Below are positions 1 through 6,545 of a stretch of 6,845 nucleotides of DNA, one piece after another. Numbering within the stretch: position 1 is the first letter of the stretch; every line of letters starts with the position of its first letter. The stretch is from Paenibacillaceae bacterium (GTDB taxonomy: Bacteria > Bacillota > Bacilli > Paenibacillales > YIM-B00363). The DNA lies in the NCBI GenBank assembly GCA_018969805.1, contig JAGWXQ010000086.1, forward strand, positions 1 to 6,845, in the 5' to 3' direction. A program made the position numbers and the translations under genes. The notes under the pieces are model-generated. The model was not told the origin of the DNA, did not search any database, and worked only from the letters and a program-made list of their open reading frames with translations.

Positions 1-1386
1 CATACACAACATGGGAAACAACAACGCCGTAGATGCCTCTTCCCCGCGCTGGCGCACGGCGTTTGCCTGTCGATCGGACAATGTCCACACGTATTCCCCC
101 AATGCATTGGCAAACGATTCCCCTCCGCGCTGGTAGTGCATCAGAAGGGTAGAGACAAACGCATGCACATCGCTCACCCCGCACCAGCGCGAAAAATGTT
201 CGAGCGCACGAGGAAACGGCATGGATTGGGCAAAAAGTCCTGTCGCCTTCGCCGCGTATACGTACAAGAGCGCACCGTTTTTTGACGCACTCGCGCGCAT
301 CCATGCGACGTGCAGCGGATCGCCTGCGGCAAGCAATAAGCTGATTTTGTGCACAAACGCTGGAAGTGGTGCAACGAGACACTGCGCGCGCATCCGTGCC
401 CGCCGGGTGACATCGAGCACCCATACACATGGCCATGCGCAGGCGAGCACCGCGCACGCCCCGATCAGCAAGACATCGCCGGTCATCGCGATCGTGCCCA
501 ACGCACACACGCCGATCAACCAGTACATCATGCCGTGCGCCACCCAGCCCAATGCCGCATCGGCATTGTCCGCGTCAAGCAGCTGGCACTGCCGCACGAT
601 CGCAGGGGCACGGGTGATGAGCAATCGCGACACCCCAAGCCGTACGAGCATGTTTTTGGCCCACGCCGGACACGGATGGTGTCGTTGCTTGATCGGACGG
701 AGCGCAATCGGGGTCATGATGCGCGCAGCCCATATGCGTGCCAGGATGAGTACCCCGAGGCATCCCGCCATGACGACGCGTCCGACACCGTCATACAGCA
801 CGTCCATGTATGCGGGGGAGCCGAAGCGAAAGAGAGCGATGAGCACAAATGGCAAAATGCCGAGTATTTTCGCCTCAAACGCTTTGGCTGCGAGTGCGAC
901 GGCCATTTCTCGCTCCCGCGCCATATGTTCGCTCATGCTGCGCGACGTATGGCGCATGACGTGCACGATGTCCGCACCGGACCGGGAACAGCCCACAAAC
1001 ACATCGACCCAATCTGCCCAATGCGCAATAGGAATGTGTGCTTCATGCAATGCGCGCTCAATGGGCACGCCGTTGCGCACTTTGTGGTTGATTTGTTCGA
1101 TTTGGACAACAAACGACGACCGTTTGCCCAACGAAAACGCACGCACGTCTTCTTCTGCGACACAAAACGCATTGTGGATCGATCGCCCTGCTTGCAAAGA
1201 CATACAGAGCGACAGCAACAATTGTTCAAACTGCACGGCGTACCGTTGCTCCCGCTTCCGAATACGCGCTTGGTGCCACTGCCGCATCGACAGCAAACCA
1301 AGCACTGCACACGCACACACCCCGATGACGTGCTCGAAAAACAACCATCCGACCGCCCCCCAGAGCACACAGTACACGACGATCAT
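1..1386 (-). CDS. TadB-TadC fusion, Tad pilus inner-membrane platform protein (partial, runs off left edge)
   Basis: The frame is open for 462 codons from the ATG at 1386 to the window edge, with no stop, so the C-terminus is missing. It reads as two type II secretion F (T2SSF) units in one chain. Membrane segments near residues 2-17 and 19-34 precede a helical TadB-like domain (about 53-170, with QAGRSIHNAF and RNGVPIERAL) and membrane segments at 173-189 and 203-221. A second half follows with membrane segments at about 283-301 and 304-324 and a TadC-like domain from about 340 (LPAFVHKISLLLAAGDPL, EEASTALLFPML near the edge). TadB and TadC normally are separate proteins forming the platform on which the TadA ATPase acts; here they appear joined, as in the two-domain GspF. 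The start overlaps the tadA stop by four bases (ATGA) and has a GGGAGGAG site (1402-1395). Family assignment is by motif and topology, not by database search. Confidence 0.87.
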   Translation of the reverse strand, partial: MIVVYCVLWGAVGWLFFEHVIGVCACAVLGLLSMRQWHQARIRKREQRYAVQFEQLLLSLCMSLQAGRSIHNAFCVAEEDVRAFSLGKRSSFVVQIEQINHKVRNGVPIERALHEAHIPIAHWADWVDVFVGCSRSGADIVHVMRHTSRSMSEHMAREREMAVALAAKAFEAKILGILPFVLIALFRFGSPAYMDVLYDGVGRVVMAGCLGVLILARIWAARIMTPIALRPIKQRHHPCPAWAKNMLVRLGVSRLLITRAPAIVRQCQLLDADNADAALGWVAHGMMYWLIGVCALGTIAMTGDVLLIGACAVLACAWPCVWVLDVTRRARMRAQCLVAPLPAFVHKISLLLAAGDPLHVAWMRASASKNGALLYVYAAKATGLFAQSMPFPRALEHFSRWCGVSDVHAFVSTLLMHYQRGGESFANALGEYVWTLSDRQANAVRQRGEEASTALLFPMLCM

Positions 1387-2573
1387 CCGTGCATCTCCTC
1401 CCACTTCGCGGCGCGGTGCATCGGATTCCCGGTAGCGGTGATCGATGTCCCGTCCCATACGTACAGCGGATTGAGTACGTAACCCGACGCATCACCGCCG
1501 ACCACTTCGCTGATGGCCGTCACTTTGCGCGCATGCTGTGTCGTCCGGGATACGTGCACGACGACGTGCAACGCCGAAGCGATGTGTTGTCGAATCGCCG
1601 TCAGTGGCAAGTCCGACGCGAGCAGCATCATCGTCTCCAAACGACGCAGCATATCAGGGATCGAATTCGCATGGCCCGTAGAGAGCGATCCTTCGTGTCC
1701 CGTATTCATCGCTTGCATCATGTCGAGTGCTTCCTCACCGCGCACTTCTCCAACGACGATGCGATCTGGACGCATCCGCAGCGCTGCACGAATGAGCTGA
1801 CGCATCGTAAGCGCACCTTTGCCTTCCGTATTTGGCGGGCGCGTCTCCATGACGACGACGTTGGGCAGCTGCAGCTGCAGTTCGGCAGCATCTTCGATCG
1901 TAATGACGCGTTCCGTCTGTGGGATGCATTGCGCAAGCACGTTGAGCAGTGTCGTTTTCCCTGAACCCGTTCCACCAGATATAAACAGATTGAATTTTGC
2001 TTGCACAAGTTTTGCGAGCACGTGCGCCGCTTCTTGCGACACGGTACGATTGTGAATCAGCATATCCATCGTAAACGGTGTCGCAGGAAACTTGCGAATC
2101 GTCAACACCGGTCCACGCAAAGCAATCGGTGGAAATACCGCATGAACGCGCGACCCGTCCGGAAGGCGTGCATCGACGAGCGGATGCGCTTCATTGATCG
2201 TCCGATTGACTTTTGATACGATGCGCACGATCAGGTGTTCAAGCCGTTCTTGGCTTTCAAACGACGCTTTAAAACGGTGCAACAATCCCGCACGTTCAAA
2301 AAAAATATCGCTCGGTCCATTGACCATCACTTCCGTGACCGTATCGTCTGCAAGCAATGGCCCAATGACGTCGTATCCACGAAAATGATCGACCATATGC
2401 GTCACAACACGCACGCGCTCCGATGCCGTCCAGCCACACGTCCGTGCCACCGTGCTGACGATGCGCTCGATCGCATGCAAAAACGCCTCATCGGTATGCA
2501 CCGCTGCAAAATCGATCTGCTGCGCGATGCGCTGTCGGACGTCTGCTACATGTGGATCCGTGAACAAATCCAT
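1383..2573 (-). CDS. tadA: TadA/CpaF family secretion ATPase of the Tad pilus
   Basis: A 396-aa cytoplasmic hexameric ATPase that drives assembly of Flp/Tad (type IVc) pili or related secretion by acting on the TadB/TadC platform. Motifs seen are LTIRKF (158-162), Walker A GGTGSGKTT (200-208), an Asp box IEDAAEL (226-232), Walker B RIVVGEVRGEEAL (271-283, E276) and a His box TGHEGSLSTGHANS (291-304). These agree with the CpaF subfamily, which typically has [22 protein letters not shown]. All catalytic residues look intact. The start ATG has AAGAGGTG at 2589-2582 with an 8-base spacer. This start lies 28 bases inside the 3' end of tadZ, and the stop overlaps the next gene by four bases, so translational coupling on both sides is likely. 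It is slightly shorter than many CpaF proteins, mainly at the N-terminus. Confidence 0.96.
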   Translation of the reverse strand: MDLFTDPHVADVRQRIAQQIDFAAVHTDEAFLHAIERIVSTVARTCGWTASERVRVVTHMVDHFRGYDVIGPLLADDTVTEVMVNGPSDIFFERAGLLHRFKASFESQERLEHLIVRIVSKVNRTINEAHPLVDARLPDGSRVHAVFPPIALRGPVLTIRKFPATPFTMDMLIHNRTVSQEAAHVLAKLVQAKFNLFISGGTGSGKTTLLNVLAQCIPQTERVITIEDAAELQLQLPNVVVMETRPPNTEGKGALTMRQLIRAALRMRPDRIVVGEVRGEEALDMMQAMNTGHEGSLSTGHANSIPDMLRRLETMMLLASDLPLTAIRQHIASALHVVVHVSRTTQHARKVTAISEVVGGDASGYVLNPLYVWDGTSITATGNPMHRAAKWEEMHG

Positions 2574-3535
2574 CGTTTATGCACCTCTTCCACGAGCCCG
2601 TCGATCGCCCGACGAAAGCCGATATCGTCTTCTTCGGGACACTGTTTCCACTCTGGAACGTACGGCAATGCGACTTCTTGTCGTTGCTCCGATGGGTGCA
2701 AACATTTGTTGCGTACCGTCACGACGTGGACGTGCTCAGGTACGGGCCACTGCGTGCGCCAATGCGCCAGCCGTGCCGTACCGACGACACCCGCGGGGAC
2801 GACGACGACGAGCACATCTGCTCGATGCCACACCGCTTGGGAAAATGCATTTGCCCGCGCACCGGCATCGACGACGACGACGCCATCGATGCACTCCGAT
2901 GCTTCGTCAATCAAAAACGACGCTTCTTCTTTGTCCACAGACGCCCACTCCCGCCAAGACACGTGTGCATCAAAGCGATGCATCCGAACGTGCGAAACCC
3001 GCTCGTGCACACGCTGTTTGCGTACTTTGTACGCATACAGCCAATCGCTCACGTCGTGCACGACATCGACCGCTGTCCCACACGACACATCGACTTCTTC
3101 TGTCGAACAAAAAAACGATGGTGTCCCATAATGGACAAACTGCCTTGCGATATGCCCCGCGATCAAGCTCGTCCCCGCGCCGCCACATACGCCCCACACC
3201 GCGACAACAAACGATGCACGCCGCGGTGTGTGCTCCGTCGTCGTACACGCATGCAGCCATCGCTGCATGAGCTGCGGCATGGGCGTATACCGATCCACGG
3301 CATCCGCACGTTGGTGGTCCGACCATCGCAATACGGAACAAGGAACGTGCATGTCGTACGCATCCGTCGTCATGAGCAAATGCGCGCCCCATTGGGCAAT
3401 CGCGGCACGTACGTCGTCCATATGCGTGCATATGCGGCACACAAACTGGGTGTTCCACATGCTCTTGCGGACAAACTGCTCGACCCGCGCGACAAACGCA
3501 GAGTCGTCATCCCACATCACGACTTTATAGCGCAT
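2546..3535 (-). CDS. TadZ/CpaE-like pilus localisation ATPase with degenerate P-loop
   Basis: A 329-aa protein with the TadZ/CpaE plan: an N-terminal receiver-like domain (about 1-95, beginning MRYKVVMWDDD) and a MinD/ParA-type domain (about 107-320). Family members place the Tad machine in the cell. The P-loop reads CGGAGTS (118-123 region) instead of KGGxGKT, so both the signature lysine and the P-loop lysine are absent; atypical P-loops are known in TadZ proteins. DGVVVVDAGA (217-226) is the Walker-B-like strand and DVLVVVVPAGVVGTARL (240-256) follows as in MinD relatives. A clear phosphoacceptor aspartate at the end of receiver strand 3 is not evident, so this is probably a pseudo-receiver. 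The protein is rich in Trp, Val and His. The start has GGAGG at 3547-3543 with a 7-base spacer. That site abuts the kinase stop codon, leaving a 12-base gap. The assignment rests on motifs and context. Confidence 0.9.
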   Translation of the reverse strand: MRYKVVMWDDDSAFVARVEQFVRKSMWNTQFVCRICTHMDDVRAAIAQWGAHLLMTTDAYDMHVPCSVLRWSDHQRADAVDRYTPMPQLMQRWLHACTTTEHTPRRASFVVAVWGVCGGAGTSLIAGHIARQFVHYGTPSFFCSTEEVDVSCGTAVDVVHDVSDWLYAYKVRKQRVHERVSHVRMHRFDAHVSWREWASVDKEEASFLIDEASECIDGVVVVDAGARANAFSQAVWHRADVLVVVVPAGVVGTARLAHWRTQWPVPEHVHVVTVRNKCLHPSEQRQEVALPYVPEWKQCPEEDDIGFRRAIDGLVEEVHKRWICSRIHM

Positions 3536-3547
3536 GCGCGCTCCTCC

Positions 3548-4798
3548 TCACTCCATCGATGCAAAAAAAGACCGCAACACGCGTACGAGCCCGCGCAGCG
3601 CACGATGAACATGCGTGGGCACCTGCACGCTGCAATCCACTTCCGCAATGCACGCAACAGGACGCACAGGAAACAACGACAAAAAAGATGCCCTATAGCG
3701 GTGTGCCGGTACCCGATTTGCGACCCAAAACGGTGCAATCGGCATATGGTGCCAGCGATGCCAAGCACGGACGGACTCTTCGGTCGCAAGCTGGTGTGCA
3801 TCTGGTGCGACGACGACGACGTGCGCCACGGTACATGCACGCAATGTGGCGACACACGGCCACGACTGTGCGACATCGAGCACGGTCCACGGCGCTCCAC
3901 AATCGCGATGCGCATGCCCGTGCATCGACACGACGTTCGCCCCATCCGCGCGCAGTACGTCCGCGATGGCGTGTGCGATCACCGTCGCCCCTGCTCCTGG
4001 GAACAACTTGTGCACCGCGACGATGCGCGTCGTGCCATCCCACACGGGCGCACAATCGTGCACTTCTGCGAGCCGCTTGCGCACGTCACGCGCATCTGCG
4101 GGACGCTGTGCGCGATGCTCGGAGACCATCTCCAGCAACAACGTACGCATCTCGGTACGCATCGGTGGAAGTGCCGCAATCGTGCGCGATGCATCGAGCG
4201 CGTAATAACGCCCTGTCAACGCATACAAAAGCACACAGCCCAGTGCGTATACGTCAGTACGCGCATCCGTTTGGTGCATCGCGCGCTGCTCTGGTGCTGC
4301 AAACGCCAACGTACCGACGTGTACCGTATCGTGGAGCTGCCACGGCTTCACCGTACGGCAGATGCCAAAGTCCACAAGATGGATGCACCCCTGCGCATCG
4401 TAGAGCACGTGTGCGGGCTTGACGTCGCGATGCACGATGCCGATGCAGTGCAGTGCACTAAGCGCATCACTCAAAGCGTCTGCTAAGGCCACGACAGCAG
4501 CGACATCGAGGCACTGCTGCGCCACGATGTCCGAAAGCGAACGCCCATCGATCAGCGTCATCATAAGGCACGTCATCCCGGCATGGACACACACATCCAC
4601 AAGCTTCGGAAACGCACGATGCGTGACACGGCGCATCATCGCCGCTTCGTGCATCGCCTCGTCGTGTCGGGCAATGCACTTGCACGCCCACACAGCATCG
4701 TGCACATCCGCGACGACGTACACCGCCCCCATCCCGCCCGATCCAAGCGGACGCACGATGCGGTACCGCCCCGCGATGACCGTACCACACGCCCACAC
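3548..4798 (-). CDS. Ser/Thr protein kinase (PknB-like) fused to a degenerate TadZ/MinD-like ATPase domain
   Basis: 416 aa from the GTG at 4798. Residues about 11-245 form a Hanks-type kinase: glycine loop LGSGGMGAV (18-26), Lys40, helix-C Glu51, HRDVKP (123-128), DFG (143-145), APE (168-170), DVYALG (182-187) and a terminal QRP motif (231-233). The usual catalytic-loop Asn is His130. Residues about 256-416 look like a shrunken MinD/TadZ domain: strand IVAVHK, loop FPGAGAT (266-272) lacking the P-loop lysine, LDVAQSWP, HVVVVAPD and WVANRVP. No membrane segment or PASTA domain is seen. It probably phosphorylates components of the neighbouring Tad machine (inference). The GTG at 4798 is preferred because AAAGGTGG lies 9 bases before it and the N-terminus then fits PknB-like proteins. 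A GTG at 4831 (427 aa) lies inside a terminator hairpin and has no good ribosome binding site. Cys and His contents are unusually high. Confidence 0.9.
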   Translation of the reverse strand: MWACGTVIAGRYRIVRPLGSGGMGAVYVVADVHDAVWACKCIARHDEAMHEAAMMRRVTHRAFPKLVDVCVHAGMTCLMMTLIDGRSLSDIVAQQCLDVAAVVALADALSDALSALHCIGIVHRDVKPAHVLYDAQGCIHLVDFGICRTVKPWQLHDTVHVGTLAFAAPEQRAMHQTDARTDVYALGCVLLYALTGRYYALDASRTIAALPPMRTEMRTLLLEMVSEHRAQRPADARDVRKRLAEVHDCAPVWDGTTRIVAVHKLFPGAGATVIAHAIADVLRADGANVVSMHGHAHRDCGAPWTVLDVAQSWPCVATLRACTVAHVVVVAPDAHQLATEESVRAWHRWHHMPIAPFWVANRVPAHRYRASFLSLFPVRPVACIAEVDCSVQVPTHVHRALRGLVRVLRSFFASME

Positions 4799-4806
4799 AC
4801 CGACCA

Positions 4807-4814
4807 CCACCTTT
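4807..4814 (-). promoter_or_regulatory. Ribosome binding site deciding the kinase start
   Basis: AAAGGTGG on the minus strand lies about nine bases before the GTG at 4798-4796. It sits directly after the T-run of the leader hairpin and supports the internal GTG over the upstream GTG at 4831, which is buried in the hairpin's right arm. Confidence 0.5.
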
Positions 4815-4822
4815 ATCAAACG

Positions 4823-4862
4823 AAAAAGCACACGCAGAGACGGCCGTCTCCATCGTGTGCTT
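4823..4862 (-). terminator. Intrinsic terminator-like hairpin in the leader of the tad operon
   Basis: On the minus strand AAGCACACG (4862-4854) pairs perfectly with CGTGTGCTT (4834-4826). Inside lies the 14-base palindrome GAGACGGCCGTCTC (4850-4837), giving a second 5-bp stem with a GGCC loop; a small ATG/TG internal loop separates the stems. The right arm runs into a T5 tract (4827-4823). The opposite strand has only two T after its stem, so the polarity is that of the minus-strand genes. It could end transcription of the exported-protein gene upstream, act as an attenuator for the tad operon, or both. Confidence 0.75.
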
Positions 4863-4874
4863 CACGTACTGAGC

Positions 4875-4904
4875 ATTATACCATATGAGTGATGGGTTGT
4901 GCAA
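4875..4904 (-). promoter_or_regulatory. SigA-type promoter for the kinase-tad operon
   Basis: On the minus strand there is a perfect -10 TATAAT (4880-4875) with an extended TGG just before it. A weak -35, TTGCAC (4904-4899), lies 18 bases upstream. The predicted transcript start is near 4868, only about six bases before the terminator-like hairpin. The -35 box starts 12 bases past the stop codon of the exported-protein gene. This is the only good promoter seen ahead of the tad genes. Confidence 0.65.
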
Positions 4905-4915
4905 GTGCGCCTGCA

Positions 4916-6367
4916 TCATTTCTTTTCCAGCTTGCGGACGCGGATGGTTGCGACATCCATATTTGCGGCACCGCTCCAGTATGTTCTATATTCCAGCAAA
5001 TTACTTGCATTTTCCACAGAAAAGCGCAATGTCACTTTCGTCCATTCGTTTGCTGCGCGCATATGTGTCGCGTGCACGCTCGTTGTGGCCAAAACGCGAT
5101 TGTTTTGCGCGTCGTATACGTCCAAAGATGCCATGTTGCCTTGTGGTGACGGAGACCGCAAAAAGAAGTCCACTTCATACACGCCTATCGGGGTTTTCCG
5201 ATACGGCCCGTACGTCATAAAGCCTGCTTGGGACAATCCTTTTACCGCAGACAACACATTGTGCGGACGGAAAAAATAGTTTTTTTGTTCCATGGACAAC
5301 GGCGCTTTTCCTGCCTCGTACCCTTCGTGCACGCCTGCGCCCAATGCCAATACGTTGACGGAAATCGTCTCCGTGTTCATGAGATTGCCATCATGTTCCA
5401 AATCAATATAGCTACGCCAACCAAAAAAAAGGTCTTTTCCATCCCGGTTCCGCCACTCCTGAGTACTTAAAATATGTGAACGAAGCGACACCCAATGCGA
5501 CAATATTTCATCACTTTTGTTCCGATCGATCGATCGAGTATCCATGAGGAAACTCGTCAGGATGTGAAACAGTCCCATATGATAACTTTCCTTAATTTTC
5601 GGGTACGTGTACCGCTGATTGCTTACGTCGTACGTGTAGCCACTCAAATCACGAATGCGATTCCAGCTGTTGATCGCCGATGCCACATCCCCACCTGCCA
5701 AATGGTACAACCCGTTCAATGCCAATTGGTCTAAATAAGGATCTTCTGAATAAGGAGTCCAATTTTTGCGATCCCCGCCCATAATGTTCCACCGAACAAA
5801 CCCCGATCGTTCGCTTAATCCATTTGGAGCGGGTCTGTCATAGGCGTTGGACATATAGCGCGCCAACCAATTGTCATCGAACCAAAAATTGGTAAATGAT
5901 ATTGATGTGTTCATGCCATGTTTTCCCCTTCCATTGTGCTCAAAAAATGCATACCCGCCATCTGTCGTATCGATCTCTCCGTCTTGGTTCCAGTCAAAGA
6001 GCAAATGACAATTCGCATCCCTTGCTGTGAAAAACTTACTACCATCTGCCGAAAATACCAGTTTATTTTTGTCAAACGGATGTTTTTCTGTTGCACATTT
6101 TTCGTAAAAATTCCACTCATATTTCACGGGATTTGCGCGCGCCCACATTCCATTCTCACTATAAATATAGCGCACCGCATCGTCCCCGTTTGGATAATGC
6201 TTTCCATAACGAAACGGTGGACTGACAAACGCATCCGATTGCGCATGTGCCGTCACCGATTGCGTGATCGATCGTTCCTCCATGCTTTGTGGACCGGTCA
6301 TCAGCGCACACAGTGCGCACACAGACAAAAAGGCAACACGGAGTGGGCGGTGTTTTGCGTTCGACAT
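4916..6367 (-). CDS. Exported protein with an EF-hand/dockerin-like calcium loop and a C-terminal carbohydrate-binding-like domain; function unknown
   Basis: 483 aa. The N-terminus has a signal peptide: a basic MSNAKHRPLR stretch, a hydrophobic core at 11-25 and a possible AHA cleavage site at 40-42, after a rather long c-region. No lipobox is evident. Residues 125-136 form a calcium loop of the DxNxDGxIxxxD type (D125, N127, D129, G130, I132, D136); a true dockerin would have two such loops and only one is seen. The middle (about 205-360) looks largely helical. The last 100 residues (about 385-483; MTYGPY, VYEVDFFLR, ASLDVYDAQNNRVL, EWTKVTLRFSV) alternate as beta-strands and resemble galactose-binding-like modules. 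No catalytic family was recognised. The ATG at 6367 has AAAGGAG (6383-6377) nine bases upstream, so the longer in-frame GTG at 6514 is not preferred. The gene is more AT-rich than the tad genes. It could be a surface glycan-binding or glycan-processing protein (inference). Confidence 0.88.
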   Translation of the reverse strand: MSNAKHRPLRVAFLSVCALCALMTGPQSMEERSITQSVTAHAQSDAFVSPPFRYGKHYPNGDDAVRYIYSENGMWARANPVKYEWNFYEKCATEKHPFDKNKLVFSADGSKFFTARDANCHLLFDWNQDGEIDTTDGGYAFFEHNGRGKHGMNTSISFTNFWFDDNWLARYMSNAYDRPAPNGLSERSGFVRWNIMGGDRKNWTPYSEDPYLDQLALNGLYHLAGGDVASAINSWNRIRDLSGYTYDVSNQRYTYPKIKESYHMGLFHILTSFLMDTRSIDRNKSDEILSHWVSLRSHILSTQEWRNRDGKDLFFGWRSYIDLEHDGNLMNTETISVNVLALGAGVHEGYEAGKAPLSMEQKNYFFRPHNVLSAVKGLSQAGFMTYGPYRKTPIGVYEVDFFLRSPSPQGNMASLDVYDAQNNRVLATTSVHATHMRAANEWTKVTLRFSVENASNLLEYRTYWSGAANMDVATIRVRKLEKK

Positions 6368-6545
6368 GTGCATCATCTCCTTTTTTTGCATCCGCATTGC
6401 ACCATCAAACTGTTTTGCAAAAACGCCATCTGCGATCGAACGAAAGCCAACCCACTGGATCGCTGTTTCCATAGGGGATGCCGCATCTGCTGCAACGACA
6501 CACCCAGACACCACGTGCTCTGCGTGGCACTCCTCTAGTTTACCA
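6368..6545 (-). other. Long leader of the exported-protein gene
   Basis: About 180 bases separate the AT-rich promoter-like stretch from the ATG at 6367. The stretch is open in frame with the gene from a GTG at 6514 (49 extra codons), but that GTG lacks a well-spaced ribosome binding site and would place charged sequence before the signal peptide. GCGATC and GATCGC (6432-6437 and 6458-6463) form a 6-bp stem with a 20-base loop. I compared the stretch from memory with cyclic-di-GMP and cyclic-di-AMP riboswitch signatures and found no match. Confidence 0.35.
6377..6383 (-). promoter_or_regulatory. Ribosome binding site deciding the exported-protein start
   Basis: AAAGGAG on the minus strand sits nine bases before the ATG at 6367. 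Two further in-frame ATGs directly after the site (6376 and 6373) are too close to it. The chosen start places a basic n-region right before the hydrophobic signal core. Confidence 0.75.

Noticed and set aside
933..1370. Minus-strand 145-codon frame within the TadB-TadC gene
   Set aside because: It is out of frame with the platform gene, has Cys/Ser-rich sequence without any domain, and is a shadow.
221..1482. Plus-strand open frames of about 400 and 380 codons opposite the TadB-TadC gene
   Set aside because: They are low-complexity Ala/Thr/Ser/Arg/His sequences without a ribosome binding site or domain; the minus frame has T2SSF features and is coupled to tadA.
2798..3820. GAC-repeat tracts (2798-2810, 2869-2882, 3809-3820) as microsatellites
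   Set aside because: They encode Val runs in the beta-strands of the MinD-like domains (VVVV) using GTC codons, so protein structure and codon bias explain them.
2579..4486. Plus-strand open frame of 635 codons across the kinase and TadZ genes
   Set aside because: It is antisense to two genes with clear conserved motifs, has no recognisable domain, is extremely rich in Arg, His and Cys, and follows from the codon bias of the minus strand.
5523..5537. CGAT tandem tract
   Set aside because: It is only about 3.5 copies, in frame in the exported protein gene, with no sign of function.
5960..5995. True dockerin domain in the exported protein
   Set aside because: Only one calcium loop is visible; dockerins have two duplicated segments and usually lie at a terminus.
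6368..6514. 49-codon N-terminal extension of the exported protein from the GTG at 6514
   Set aside because: The nearest ribosome-binding-like sequence is about 15 bases away, while the ATG at 6367 has a well-spaced AAAGGAG and gives a proper signal peptide.
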